The notes under the pieces: generated by a model | Databases searched by the model: none | The model's input: only the letters and a program-made list of their open reading frames with translations | Told to the model about the DNA's origin: nothing | Part shown: in pieces, positions 1 through 8,657 of the stretch | How the letters are laid out: every line of letters begins with the position of its first letter | Numbering within the stretch: position 1 is the first letter of the stretch | Translations under genes and position numbers: made by a program | Origin: Igneacidithiobacillus sp041146875 | GTDB taxonomy: Bacteria; Pseudomonadota; Gammaproteobacteria; Acidithiobacillales; Acidithiobacillaceae | Assembly: GCF_041146875.1 (NCBI RefSeq) | Contig: NZ_JBFRXP010000007.1 | Span: 62,001 to 126,000, forward strand | Length of the DNA stretch: 64,000 nt | Direction of reading: 5' to 3'

Positions 1-404
1 GTATTCGGGTAATGCAAGGTTGTGGGTAGAAAGCCAGTGTTGGGATCTCGCTGGCGATACGCCTGCTCGGTTTCCAGAATTCCTGATGTGCTGGTTCCCA
101 AAAACAAACCAATACGCGAGGGTGTGTAACGCGTTTTGGCAGCTTCGATTGCATCCAATAGTCCGTCCTGTAATAGCGCCTGCATGGCGAGGCGATGATT
201 ACGGCAATCGTATTCTGACCACTGAGCAGGTAGAACTGTGTCTGCCAGCCTATCCACCTCCCCCGTATACGCCGCGATGGGCAGCGAAGCGAATTTGCTT
301 GGCGCGAGCCCGCTGTGCCCTGCTTGCAGGTTGCTGAGGGTTTCCTGCTGACCGTTACCGATGGCGGAAACAACGGAGAATGCTGAAAAAACGAGCTTTT
401 TCAT
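1..404 (-). CDS. beta-ketoacyl-ACP synthase, N-terminal part (cut by window edge)
   Basis: Reading the minus strand from the ATG at 404 gives an open frame of 134 codons running off the left edge. It starts MKKLVFSAFSVVSAIGNG and contains GLFLGTSTSGILETEQAY, the N-terminal signature of FabF-like ketosynthases, especially those of aryl-polyene clusters. The active-site Cys and the two His lie beyond the window. The ATG overlaps the stop of the upstream gene as ATGA (401-404), so it is translationally coupled to the pigment-type operon. Inferred role: chain elongation of the polyene on an acyl carrier protein. It could be a chain-length-factor-like partner instead; that cannot be decided without the C-terminal half. 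Confidence 0.85.
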   Translation of the reverse strand, partial: MKKLVFSAFSVVSAIGNGQQETLSNLQAGHSGLAPSKFASLPIAAYTGEVDRLADTVLPAQWSEYDCRNHRLAMQALLQDGLLDAIEAAKTRYTPSRIGLFLGTSTSGILETEQAYRQRDPNTGFLPTTLHYPN

Positions 405-1609
405 GCGGTTTCCTGAAAATTTTGCAGAATGTGCGAAATCGCTTTTTTGCTTTGCGCAATATGTGCTACATAGTGATCCCAGAATATTTCATCGAGATGT
501 TTGTTGGTATCTGGTATCTGTTCGTAAAGAGATAGAAAATGGCGCAAATTCTCTCGTAATTGAAAATATCGAGAGCTTTTTAAAATTCTTCTGAAATTTC
601 TAGGATATTTTCCCCAAAATGGGTTATCATAAAAAATAAGTTTTAGATTGCGTGAGACGTCATAAATATCGTTGTTTATTATTACGGGTTCTATGCGTGT
701 TAAAGCGCCTGGACCAGTTGGCAGTGTGCCCCAACGCAGCAAGGTATCCCGCGTGAACAAGTCGGAAAAAAGTGCCGCAGGATCAATAATTGGCAAATCG
801 TTGCTGCTCACGATCAAGTCCACCAAGGTATTTTTTGGCACCGGAAATTTGAACGCTGCACGCACTGCCCATTGTCCTGTGGGCCAAGCCGGTAAAACTC
901 CAGCTTGGGCCAATGTGTTACGATTTACATGCACGCAATTGTTATTGAATAAGCTCCACGTATATTCTTCACCACCTTCGCGATAACGATGATTAAGGCT
1001 ATTCAGATATTCTACTATCGCGTGCATACGGGCTGCGTTTAAAGGAACGCGTGCACAATAAGCATCGCGCCCCAGTCTGATTCCATAGTCAGTGGCTATG
1101 GATAGCTCGTACTTAAACTCCCGCTCTGACATTCCTTTTGGTTTGTCTTTAAAAAATTTTGGCTGAAATTCTATGGCATCATACAGGCCTAAGTTTTGTG
1201 CCTGTTCCTGCGTGCGCAGGTAACCGTCGCGGGTCAAAGGTTCGCCTTCAGCCAGTGCCCCACGCATGAAAAAATCGCGACCCTCGACGGCAATCCAGTT
1301 GGCATTACGATAATGTTCATTGACGCTAATGCCCGCGCCAGATTGAGCGGGAAACTCATGCGCTGCACAAACACGAAGCACGGGATAGCTTCCTGCAGAG
1401 CGATCTACTCGGACACCGTTGAGGTATAAGACGGAGTGTCCGCCACCAATGCCGCTATTCAGTTCAATACCGCAACCAGGCTTTTTGCGAAACTCCGAGA
1501 GAGCAGAGAACTCCGCATAATAAGGAAAAAAATCCGCGTAATTCTCCTGATCTGGATGCCGGTCGGAGAGGTGAGTAGGCTTTGTCTTGGAGTCTATCTT
1601 ACGCATCAT
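401..1609 (-). CDS. permuted papain-fold-like protein of unknown function
   Basis: 402 residues with no signal peptide or obvious membrane segment. Two motifs stand out: GGGHSVLYLNG (His58) and SLFNNNCVHVNRN (Cys225) about 165 residues later. A His near the N-terminus followed by a Cys in an 'NNCVH' context is the order seen in circularly permuted papain folds (LRAT/YiiX/DUF4105-like thiol hydrolases or acyltransferases). I do not recognise the exact family, so this is fold-level inference. It overlaps the preceding hydrolase gene by 11 bases and the ketosynthase by ATGA, so it is an integral member of the operon. The gene is AT-rich: bases 601-660 hold only 19 G or C. An alternative start is the second Met codon at 1606. 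Confidence 0.7.
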   Translation of the reverse strand: MMRKIDSKTKPTHLSDRHPDQENYADFFPYYAEFSALSEFRKKPGCGIELNSGIGGGHSVLYLNGVRVDRSAGSYPVLRVCAAHEFPAQSGAGISVNEHYRNANWIAVEGRDFFMRGALAEGEPLTRDGYLRTQEQAQNLGLYDAIEFQPKFFKDKPKGMSEREFKYELSIATDYGIRLGRDAYCARVPLNAARMHAIVEYLNSLNHRYREGGEEYTWSLFNNNCVHVNRNTLAQAGVLPAWPTGQWAVRAAFKFPVPKNTLVDLIVSSNDLPIIDPAALFSDLFTRDTLLRWGTLPTGPGALTRIEPVIINNDIYDVSRNLKLIFYDNPFWGKYPRNFRRILKSSRYFQLRENLRHFLSLYEQIPDTNKHLDEIFWDHYVAHIAQSKKAISHILQNFQETA

Positions 1610-2291
1610 CCGCAGTTTTCAGAAAGGGCGAACGGGACAACAGATCATACCAAAGCGTTTTCCAGGTGGGCCAGTCATGGTCACCATTCTGCACACTGAC
1701 ATCCTCTGCGGGTAAACATCCAGCCAATAGCTTTTGGCCAGAAGAAAATCGGTCTTGACGTGCGTACCCCAGATACAGCTTGAGATTGGCGCCTTTCTCT
1801 TTCGCCAGGTAACTTGCTATCCATTCCAGTACAGATTGCTCGGCAGTTGTCATAGTTACATCGCGTAGTGCGAAATCAAATCCTCCGGCATTCGCTAATG
1901 CAGCCATAGTCCCCCGTGTCCCCAGAAACGGCGCTAATAAAAACAGTCCTTCGATATAGGTAGAGTAGACACTTGCATATAGCAACGCTCCCATGCCGCC
2001 CAAAGATATTCCCAATAGCCAAATGCGTTGATAGCCTTGTGTTAGAGCGGGCAAGATGGCTTGTTCATGGAGTACATCGGCTACTCTATTCTCCTCCAAA
2101 TATAAGCCTATATCCAATTCCAATACCACTATATCTACTGCGGCGGCCTGACATTGCAGCGCCGAAATCATCTCGTGGGCAGCGAACTCGTTGGCCCGCA
2201 TTCCGGCACCAGGCAGCATGATCAACAGAATGCGATGCGCATCTGACTGCGGCGATGGATACTCCAAGCGCCCGGCAATAGGGGCTTTCAT
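1599..2291 (-). CDS. alpha/beta-hydrolase fold protein in the pigment operon
   Basis: 230 residues from the ATG at 2291, which overlaps the MMPL stop as ATGA (2288-2291); a longer frame upstream only shadows the MMPL gene. The protein has the nucleophile elbow GISLGG (Ser96), an Asp in GYARQDRF (Asp180) and a C-terminal GDHDWPTW (His205), which together make a plausible Ser-Asp-His triad. No signal peptide is seen, so it is probably cytoplasmic. Its position between exporter and ketosynthase suggests a thioesterase or acyl-hydrolase role in chain release or editing, as inference only. Aryl-polyene clusters usually carry a hotdog thioesterase rather than a protein of this kind. Confidence 0.8.
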   Translation of the reverse strand: MKAPIAGRLEYPSPQSDAHRILLIMLPGAGMRANEFAAHEMISALQCQAAAVDIVVLELDIGLYLEENRVADVLHEQAILPALTQGYQRIWLLGISLGGMGALLYASVYSTYIEGLFLLAPFLGTRGTMAALANAGGFDFALRDVTMTTAEQSVLEWIASYLAKEKGANLKLYLGYARQDRFSSGQKLLAGCLPAEDVSVQNGDHDWPTWKTLWYDLLSRSPFLKTADDA

Positions 2292-4615
2292 GCCTGCACC
2301 GACGCCCTTGGCAAGCTCATGACGGCACCACCAATCAGACTCAGAAATGTGCCAAGGGCAACCGTCATGCCAATATCGTGGAGTACGGGAATGTCGGAGA
2401 AGCCCATGAGGCCATAAGCGCCGACGGTGCATAAATTGGCCAAGACAATGGCTGGGATGGCGCGCTCCCAGAGCGGATCGCCTGGCACGGCACGCTCAAA
2501 AAATAAACAGTAGTTCGATCCAGTAGCGACCGTGAGAACAAAGCCCATCACAATGAAAATATTTAATGGAGCGTCATCAAATGTCATCACCGCAGCCGTC
2601 AAGACCACGGCCATTGCGAGTGGCACCGCGACTTTGATGGTGCGCCGTATAGAGCGCAGGCCTATCCACAATAGTATTAGAATCGCCGTGCTACCGACGA
2701 CGGCGAGCATTACTGCCTCGTGCTGGAACGTCGCTAGGAGCACATTACTTTGCTGCTGGAGATCGACCAAATCAATCTTGTGGGCAGACAGGGTTTGTTT
2801 GACGAGTGCAGGGGTCGATACCCCCATGAGGGGCGCGATAACCACCCAATGCGATTCATAGCGTAGCAACATCGAGTCAAAACGCAGCGCTAGGGCCGGG
2901 GGTAAATCGGCCGGCGTCAAGAGCGGTGCAGCACGAGCCGCCGCCACGTCCTTGAGAAAAGGAGCAAACACCCCGGAGCGAAACGGTAGACCGACCAGTG
3001 CCTGATGCAAACGAGACTGGAGCACGGTAGTTGTTGGTAACGCAGACTGGCGCGCCTTTTGCGTCGCATTGCTCGGGAGTACATTGCTCGGCAGATCGAA
3101 AGCAGATATTTGGCCTCGGGTCTTTAATCTTTTCATGAGAGACCCTAGGTGTTCACTTTCCTGTAACGCCTGTTGTGCACTATCTGTCGAAAAGACCGCA
3201 AAATACTGTTCATTCGGTATCCCTAATTCTTTACTCAGCTTTACATTTAGGGCTTGGGCGGTCGGTGGAATAGGACTCAGATTCATCAGATTTTTGTCCC
3301 AGGTGGGGCCCCGGTGCATTAATAGAATCGACACGGCCGCTGCGACAGCGAGTAAAAAGACGACACGAGCCGGTCGGCGATGACGGATCAACCAACCCAT
3401 GGGTCGGGCAATGTTCCCCGCTCCTACGGCATAAAACTGATGTGGTACCAAGGGCGGGAGCACATAGCGCGTGACCAGCACGGAGGTCACTAGGCCAACA
3501 ATAGAAAATAACCCCAGTTGTGCGAAACCCGCAAAATTGGAAGCCAACATGGCGGAAAAGCCGACGATAGAGGTGAGCGCCCCAAGGCGTAAGGTCGGCC
3601 AAATTCGTTTCAGCGTGTCGTTTGCGTCTTCTCGGCGGCTCGTTTGGGTGAACAGATAGGTGGCATAGTCTAGCGCCTCACCAATCAGGGTAATGCCAAA
3701 TCCCAGGGTGATGCCCAGCACAAAACCAAAGTGAAGGGAGACTACGGCAATGGCAATGATGGCGCCGCTGATGATGGGGAGTAACCCTAGCAAGAGCATG
3801 CGTGGTGACCGATATGCATAGAGCAGCAATAAAACCACCCCGAGTATCGCTAGCGTGGATAGCAGAGTGACATCGTGTTCGATGATGTCACGTGTCTGCA
3901 CACCAAAGACCCCGGGGCCCGTCAGGCCGATCTCCGTGCTTTGCGCCCCAACGGTTTTGCTACGAATTTTGTCGAAGTTGGTCTGAATGAAGTGAATATC
4001 CCGCTGTTGTGCATCCAAATCAAAGCCAGATGCATTGGTATGTACCAACAGTATTGCCGCATCACCATTTGCGGATGTCCAAACGCCGTGTTGCACTGCT
4101 GGACCGGTTCCAGGCACACGCAGATTCGTCATGACTCCCATCACTGCATTCGTAGGATCAGCAGGGAGGCTCTGCGACAGTACCGGACCTAAGTTGGTCG
4201 CCAACAATCCCACATCATGTTGCAAGGCACTATGCAACGCCGCTACGGTAAATTGCGACGGGGTCACATTTGGACTCAGAAGGTATCGATTCTTCCATAC
4301 AAATTGTTGTAGAGGCGCGGTCGATTGGGTATCCCCGTTCATTACATCGACAAAATGATGATTTTTGCGCAGGGTTTGCGCCAAATCCTGACTGAGGGTT
4401 GCCAACACAGGCGTCGGCGCCCCGTGGATAGACAATAACAAAAGATGTGAGGCCGCTCCGCCATTGACCTGCCGCTCCAGCACTCGCTGTGCCAGTGGCG
4501 CTGAGTGGGGCAGAAAATTACTCATCTTGGTGCGGTAGTCGCTGCTAGCGTCTACGACGAGGCCAATGAGCAGCAGGAGCACCCAGAGAAGCAGTGTCCA
4601 GCGGTTAGTGCGCAA
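2288..4615 (-). CDS. MMPL/RND-superfamily exporter (ApeM-like)
   Basis: 775 residues with an N-terminal membrane helix, a periplasmic domain of roughly 220 residues, a bundle of helices including FGITLIGEALDYATYLF, then the same pattern repeated (second loop, then helices around FVLTVATGSNYCLFFERAV). This is the duplicated architecture of MMPL/RND transporters. COG4258-type exporters of this kind occur in aryl-polyene and xanthomonadin clusters and are thought to move the lipidated pigment toward the outer membrane. The start is a TTG at 4615 and overlaps the LolA-like gene by 11 bases; no ATG is nearby. It probably works with the adjacent LolA-like carrier. Confidence 0.88.
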   Translation of the reverse strand: MRTNRWTLLLWVLLLLIGLVVDASSDYRTKMSNFLPHSAPLAQRVLERQVNGGAASHLLLLSIHGAPTPVLATLSQDLAQTLRKNHHFVDVMNGDTQSTAPLQQFVWKNRYLLSPNVTPSQFTVAALHSALQHDVGLLATNLGPVLSQSLPADPTNAVMGVMTNLRVPGTGPAVQHGVWTSANGDAAILLVHTNASGFDLDAQQRDIHFIQTNFDKIRSKTVGAQSTEIGLTGPGVFGVQTRDIIEHDVTLLSTLAILGVVLLLLYAYRSPRMLLLGLLPIISGAIIAIAVVSLHFGFVLGITLGFGITLIGEALDYATYLFTQTSRREDANDTLKRIWPTLRLGALTSIVGFSAMLASNFAGFAQLGLFSIVGLVTSVLVTRYVLPPLVPHQFYAVGAGNIARPMGWLIRHRRPARVVFLLAVAAAVSILLMHRGPTWDKNLMNLSPIPPTAQALNVKLSKELGIPNEQYFAVFSTDSAQQALQESEHLGSLMKRLKTRGQISAFDLPSNVLPSNATQKARQSALPTTTVLQSRLHQALVGLPFRSGVFAPFLKDVAAARAAPLLTPADLPPALALRFDSMLLRYESHWVVIAPLMGVSTPALVKQTLSAHKIDLVDLQQQSNVLLATFQHEAVMLAVVGSTAILILLWIGLRSIRRTIKVAVPLAMAVVLTAAVMTFDDAPLNIFIVMGFVLTVATGSNYCLFFERAVPGDPLWERAIPAIVLANLCTVGAYGLMGFSDIPVLHDIGMTVALGTFLSLIGGAVMSLPRASVQA

Positions 4616-5207
4616 GTGTGATCGTCTCCGAAATCTGCATATCCGTTACGCTGCCATCGGGGCTCACGGTTTTCATTTGTGTCATGTGCCGCCCGTTGCC
4701 GTAAATAGTCATGCTTTGCACCAGCTTTTTGACACTTTCAGAACGGGGTACGAGTTTGAGCTCCCAGGCGCTGCGCGGCCCATCGAACTTCGCGATGTAT
4801 AGTTGCTTGAGTGTGCCAGCATTACCCGAGAGAACCGCCTGAACCCCGCCTACCAGGCCATTGATTTGTGGGGCGTCAGAAACATTGAATACCCGCGTCT
4901 GATCATGGGGACCACCGCTAACGGTAATCTGTTGATGATCGAGGATAAAGGTTTCGTGTATCGGCGCCAGCGTCACTTTGCACAGGTAGGCCGGGGCTTT
5001 GTAGCTCAACACACCGCTACTGGCCAGTGGCTTGGATAGTAACGGCGAGGTTTGGGTTTGGGTAAAGCTCGCTGAGACTGATTGTACCTCGGCCATTTGT
5101 TGCAAAAGCGTTTGCAGATCCCAAGGCGCGGTTTGTGCCCAAGCTTGCCAGGGAGCGAGCAGTAGGAGCCCCAAGATTCCAAGGCGCTTTTCAACGCCAG
5201 AAATCAT
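4605..5207 (-). CDS. LolA-like outer-membrane lipid/lipoprotein carrier
   Basis: 200 residues from the ATG at 5207. Residues 1-25 form a signal peptide (hydrophobic core GILGLLLLA, probable cleavage near AWAQ). The mature part contains SVSASFTQTQTSPLL and SSGVLSYKAPAYL, the spacing of the LolA/LolB-like half-barrel used to shield acyl chains in the periplasm. It lies between the acyltransferase (17-base overlap) and the MMPL exporter (11-base overlap). This operon setting marks it as a cluster-specific carrier (ApeL-like) rather than the housekeeping LolA. Inferred role: passing the pigment-lipid from exporter to outer membrane. Confidence 0.85.
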   Translation of the reverse strand: MISGVEKRLGILGLLLLAPWQAWAQTAPWDLQTLLQQMAEVQSVSASFTQTQTSPLLSKPLASSGVLSYKAPAYLCKVTLAPIHETFILDHQQITVSGGPHDQTRVFNVSDAPQINGLVGGVQAVLSGNAGTLKQLYIAKFDGPRSAWELKLVPRSESVKKLVQSMTIYGNGRHMTQMKTVSPDGSVTDMQISETITLAH

Positions 5208-6093
5208 AAAAGTTGAACCAATTGAACGGCGCATCAAGGCAGTAGAATTCCAGGATACCAACATAACGACGCATGACCTCATCTATCCAGGCCTCCATGT
5301 CTGCGGGGCGTTGTTCCATCGCAGGGGCCAATGGCTCAAAGTATACCTCATAACGCCCGCCACCTCGGTACACGCTGACCATCATTACGACGGGGCGTTG
5401 CAATAACATTGCCACGCGAAAGGGGCCTTTGGGAAAGGCTGCTTCTTCCCCTAAAAATGGATAACGAACCAAATCGCGGCCATCGACATTACGATCTGCT
5501 AACACACCGATGAAATGTCCACGTTGCAAGCGATCCGCCACGGTAATGAGCGAATCTAGGCGCCCCAGGCCGATGACCTCTGCAGCCAGTTGCGGATTGA
5601 TGGCAGCCAGCACGTCGCGAATTTTCTGGGCGTTTTCCTCGTACATCAGCAAACTGATGGGCAGCTCTGCTCGCTGGCGGCCGACCGCCCGCGCAACCTC
5701 AAAACTGCCAAAATGTGCACCAAACAACATGCAACCCCTGCCGGTAGCCTCAATCTCTTGCGCCAGCTGTTCATTATGCACGGTGATTGTAAACCAGCGT
5801 TTCTGTTCATTTAAAAGGAAAACGCGGTCTAATAGACAGGCGGCAAAGGTGAGAAAGTGTCGAAAAACTTCTCCATTTCGTGCTGGGCGCCCCCAGATCC
5901 GTGTCAAATAGGAACGCGAAGCCTTTTTGGCGTCGGCAGCGAAGAGCATGAAATACAAACAAATAGGGTATAAGAATAGGCGCATCAGGGGACGGCCCAC
6001 GCGCAGCGCGACCCAGACATAGGCCTTAATCAGAGGGAGTGCGCCAAGCTCGCGCCGGTTAGCCCATTCCTGGCTTTGCACCTCGTCGCTCAT
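5191..6093 (-). CDS. LpxL/HtrB-like acyltransferase of the pigment cluster
   Basis: 300 residues from the ATG at 6093, which forms an ATGA overlap with the dehydratase stop (6090-6093). It belongs to the lysophospholipid/lauroyl acyltransferase family: an N-terminal membrane helix (LFLYPICLYFMLFA), the catalytic GAHFGSFE (His-X4-Glu) and a later GVLADRNVDGRD block. Family members in aryl-polyene loci are proposed to attach the polyene to a lipid head group at the inner membrane. Membership of this tightly overlapped operon argues against a lipid A late acyltransferase. Confidence 0.85.
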   Translation of the reverse strand: MSDEVQSQEWANRRELGALPLIKAYVWVALRVGRPLMRLFLYPICLYFMLFAADAKKASRSYLTRIWGRPARNGEVFRHFLTFAACLLDRVFLLNEQKRWFTITVHNEQLAQEIEATGRGCMLFGAHFGSFEVARAVGRQRAELPISLLMYEENAQKIRDVLAAINPQLAAEVIGLGRLDSLITVADRLQRGHFIGVLADRNVDGRDLVRYPFLGEEAAFPKGPFRVAMLLQRPVVMMVSVYRGGGRYEVYFEPLAPAMEQRPADMEAWIDEVMRRYVGILEFYCLDAPFNWFNFYDFWR

Positions 6094-6377
6094 TCGCTTT
6101 CCAGGAGGCCGGTCATTACGACGTCCCCAGCGGAATGACAAGAAAAGCGGATTTTTCCGCCATCCAGCGATTGCCAACGCAGTTCTAGCGCCGTGCCGGG
6201 GCGCACAATTCGCAAGAATTTCACATTACGAATGAGGCAGGGGCAGCGCAAAGCTAATGCGCTTAGGGCGTGATCAAGCAAGAGAGCGCCGGGGACGATG
6301 GGATTGCCCGGAAAATGCCCGGCAACGCTCGGATGGTCAGCATCCACTATGATTTTTCTGCATTCCCAGCTATTCAT
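6090..6377 (-). CDS. hotdog-fold 3-hydroxyacyl-ACP dehydratase (ApeI/FabZ-like)
   Basis: 95 residues, shorter than FabZ (about 150). The motif HPSVAGHFPGNPIVPGALLL matches the FabZ/FabA-type H-x-FP-G-x-P-x-x-PG signature in which the His and a later acidic residue dehydrate 3-hydroxyacyl-ACP. The start at 6377 overlaps the ligase stop as ATGA, and the stop overlaps the acyltransferase start in the same way, giving three coupled genes in a row. Inferred role: making the double bonds of the polyene. The small size is normal for the short dehydratases of aryl-polyene clusters. Confidence 0.85.
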   Translation of the reverse strand: MNSWECRKIIVDADHPSVAGHFPGNPIVPGALLLDHALSALALRCPCLIRNVKFLRIVRPGTALELRWQSLDGGKIRFSCHSAGDVVMTGLLESE

Positions 6378-7708
6378 GAAGATCTCCCCAGTAACGCCAG
6401 TAAGTCACCGCGGACAAGTTTGCCCGTCGCATTTCTGGGTAGAGTGTCCACCAGCGCCAGTTTGCGCGGGATGAACGCGGGATCCAAGCGTTCGCGCAAT
6501 CCTTGGCGTACTGCTTCAATAGTCAATGTGGGGGCCACTACCACGGCCATGAGCCGTTGCACCATCCCGATCGGGACCTCATCGATCAGGAAGACCCCAT
6601 CTTCCACTCCCGGGATGCTCAGCAGTTGCGTATTTAAATATGGCAGGGAGCTACGTTTTCCTGCGACATTGACCATGTCTTGTGCCCGCTCGCCCAGACG
6701 AAAATGTTGTGGAGCGGTGAAGTCTATGGCGTCCTGCAAGGGGGCAATGCCTTCGACGGCAGGACCTTTCGCCCAGTTCCCGGTGTTGTTTTGGAAGACC
6801 GTTATCCCCTCAAAGAGATGCCAATCGGTTTCCTGGGCGGTACGCCGCGCTGCAATTTGGCCGGCCTCTGTGCAACCATAAATTTCCATGAGGGGGGCCA
6901 GAAAACACCTTTCTGCGGCGATCGCCAGAGACGTTGGCAATGCCGCAGTTGCCGATAGCAATAAATCTATTGCTGGCATGCCGCCCCGTTCTGCTATCAG
7001 GGCGCGTAGATGCACGGGCGTCGTTACCAAAATGCGTGGGCGTGGCGTGCTGAAGAGGACCGCGCGAACGTCGGCCGGATATAGGGGCGAGCCTGCTTCG
7101 ACGGCCAAACCATGCTGTAATGCCAACAAGATGTTGGACTCCAAGCCATAGCTATGTTGGTGCGGAACGGTGCTAACGATGTTGCCTCCGCGTAAGGAAC
7201 TGATGGCAAGACGTTCCCCTGCTGCGCGCGCACTATGTACGAGGGTCGACCAGGTCTTGGGAATCGGCTTGGGATCTCCCGTAGACCCGGAAGTGAATTG
7301 AATGGATGCGATTTGCTGGCCGGGGATGTGTAGGTCGAGGAGAGGGCCGGAAGCATCTAGATGTGCCGGGTAGGGTAAGTGAGGAATCGGTAAATCGCCC
7401 CTATCCGTAATGGCGTACATGTCTGTATAAGCCTGACTTACCGCGCGTAACGTCGCGGGTGCGAGGGACGCTGGCATGACACTAATCTGCCGCCGTGCAA
7501 GGGCAGCAGCAAAGCTCACGAGAAAGCGATAGCGGTCACTGCAGGCATTGATGACGTGCGAGTGTTCTGGCAAACATTGCGCCAACGCTGTCACATCGTG
7601 CCGGAATTGACTCATGGACCAGGTTTGCGCTCCCCGCCTAGCAATGATGTCGTCATCGGCGTAGTGCGCGAAAAGGTGTACTTTTGCTGCACCGCCCTGC
7701 GTCAACAT
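6374..7708 (-). CDS. AMP-dependent acyl/aryl-ACP ligase (ApeH-like)
   Basis: 444 residues from the ATG at 7708, 7 bases after the upstream stop; a longer frame overlapping that gene is less likely. ANL-superfamily motifs are visible: QFTSGSTGDPKPIPKTW (P-loop-like), EIYGCTEAGQIA, and a C-terminal PRNATGKLVR carrying the adenylation Lys. ApeH-type ligases load the aromatic starter acid onto the cluster ACP. Here the starter could be the hydroxybenzoate made by the divergently encoded chorismatase at 9154. The substrate is inferred from this context; the motifs fix only the enzyme class. Confidence 0.87.
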   Translation of the reverse strand: MLTQGGAAKVHLFAHYADDDIIARRGAQTWSMSQFRHDVTALAQCLPEHSHVINACSDRYRFLVSFAAALARRQISVMPASLAPATLRAVSQAYTDMYAITDRGDLPIPHLPYPAHLDASGPLLDLHIPGQQIASIQFTSGSTGDPKPIPKTWSTLVHSARAAGERLAISSLRGGNIVSTVPHQHSYGLESNILLALQHGLAVEAGSPLYPADVRAVLFSTPRPRILVTTPVHLRALIAERGGMPAIDLLLSATAALPTSLAIAAERCFLAPLMEIYGCTEAGQIAARRTAQETDWHLFEGITVFQNNTGNWAKGPAVEGIAPLQDAIDFTAPQHFRLGERAQDMVNVAGKRSSLPYLNTQLLSIPGVEDGVFLIDEVPIGMVQRLMAVVVAPTLTIEAVRQGLRERLDPAFIPRKLALVDTLPRNATGKLVRGDLLALLGRSS

Positions 7709-7715
7709 ACTGTCG

Positions 7716-8285
7716 TCATAAAGATTCTGTTGTTGAGGAAGCCGGCGTCTCTTTTTGCACCGGCTCCGCAATCATTGCCAGAATCGCTGCCAAGGAATGG
7801 CGTGGTGGGTTCTCCAAACAGCGCTGGCGAACGACGTATTCTATGGTAAACATGGCCAGTACCAAGGGAAGATCTAGGATGTTGGCATAGAAAGACCAGA
7901 CGACCAACGGCGCAAAACAAAGTAGCGAGATGGACACAATAATTTGCGCAGCAAAGAACAGCGTCCAGGCTACGGTTACCTTACGTGTGTACTGGATTAA
8001 CGCCAAATCCAAATCCCCGTGCATGCGCCGTACCATGCCCGTAATGAGCGGTTCGTGTCCTTTGCGTAACGTAAGTCCAAACGTGATCAGTAGACCCATG
8101 TAAATTGTCCATTGCATGATCGCCGTTGCGGACACCAGGGCAAATTTTGCGAGCACCCAGGGACTCCAGCGCAAGGCTAAAGGTATGGAGGCGGTTGCAA
8201 CAATAGCGAATTGTATGCCAACGGGAACAAGGATAATCGCGAGCAAGGCCAAGACCTGTCGGCGCCCGGATGACGCCGTCCCCAT
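7716..8285 (-). CDS. COG4648-like integral membrane protein (ApeG-like)
   Basis: 189 residues with about four hydrophobic segments (LALLAIILVPVGIQFAIVA, FALVSATAIMQWTIYMGLLI, VAWTLFFAAQIIVSISLLC, and a segment around DLPLVLAMFTIEYVV). A conserved-looking polar loop, KGHEPLITGMVRRM, lies in the middle. This layout and the position between ACP and ligase match the COG4648 membrane proteins of aryl-polyene clusters, whose function is unknown. Its start at 8285 directly abuts the ACP stop codon with no spacer. Confidence 0.8.
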   Translation of the reverse strand: MGTASSGRRQVLALLAIILVPVGIQFAIVATASIPLALRWSPWVLAKFALVSATAIMQWTIYMGLLITFGLTLRKGHEPLITGMVRRMHGDLDLALIQYTRKVTVAWTLFFAAQIIVSISLLCFAPLVVWSFYANILDLPLVLAMFTIEYVVRQRCLENPPRHSLAAILAMIAEPVQKETPASSTTESL

Positions 8286-8558
8286 TTAGGCGCCCCGATG
8301 CTCTTGAATGAATTGGTTTAAATTGCGTAGAGAACTAAAAATCTGCACATTGTTCTCATTGTCTGCTTGCAATTTTACGCCGTAGCGCTGCGACACTACT
8401 AATGCGATTTCCAACATGTCGATGGAGTCCAACCCTAATCCTTCTCCATAGAGCGGGGCCTCGGGATCGACTTGATCCGCAGGGGTATCCAGATTCAGGG
8501 TTTCAATAATAAGGCTAGCAAGGGCAGATTCCTCGGTAGTCAATAAACTGCTACTCAT
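8286..8558 (-). CDS. acyl carrier protein of the pigment cluster
   Basis: 90 residues from the ATG at 8558 (an upstream TTG at 8591 would add 11 residues). The phosphopantetheine attachment site is GLGLDSIDMLEI with Ser45, in the usual helix-II position of an ACP, and the acidic surface is typical. It is the first gene of the operon that runs to the left edge, with a probable promoter at 8626-8654. Inferred role: carrying the growing aryl-polyene chain. A second ACP, common in such clusters, is not in the window and may lie to the left. Confidence 0.88.
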   Translation of the reverse strand: MSSSLLTTEESALASLIIETLNLDTPADQVDPEAPLYGEGLGLDSIDMLEIALVVSQRYGVKLQADNENNVQIFSSLRNLNQFIQEHRGA

Positions 8559-8625
8559 ATCTACCCGCCATTGCACTTGCTGATTTTGCAATCGACTTGC
8601 AATAAATCCAAAATCCAGGGCCTCC

Positions 8626-8654
8626 GATATAAAAAACGCTTCGCACCATGATAA
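8626..8654 (-). promoter_or_regulatory. putative sigma-70 promoter of the pigment operon
   Basis: On the minus strand TTATCA (8649-8654) and TATATC (8626-8631) are separated by 17 bases, about 60 bases upstream of the ACP start codon. It lies between the small upstream ORF stop and the ACP, so the biosynthetic operon could start here. Match is moderate; no operator is obvious. Confidence 0.45.
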
Positions 8655-8657
8655 CGT

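Noticed and set aside
20..337. 105-codon plus-strand ORF at the left edge
   Set aside because: It is antisense to the minus-strand ketosynthase frame (404 to 1), which has clear family motifs. No ribosome site or homology.
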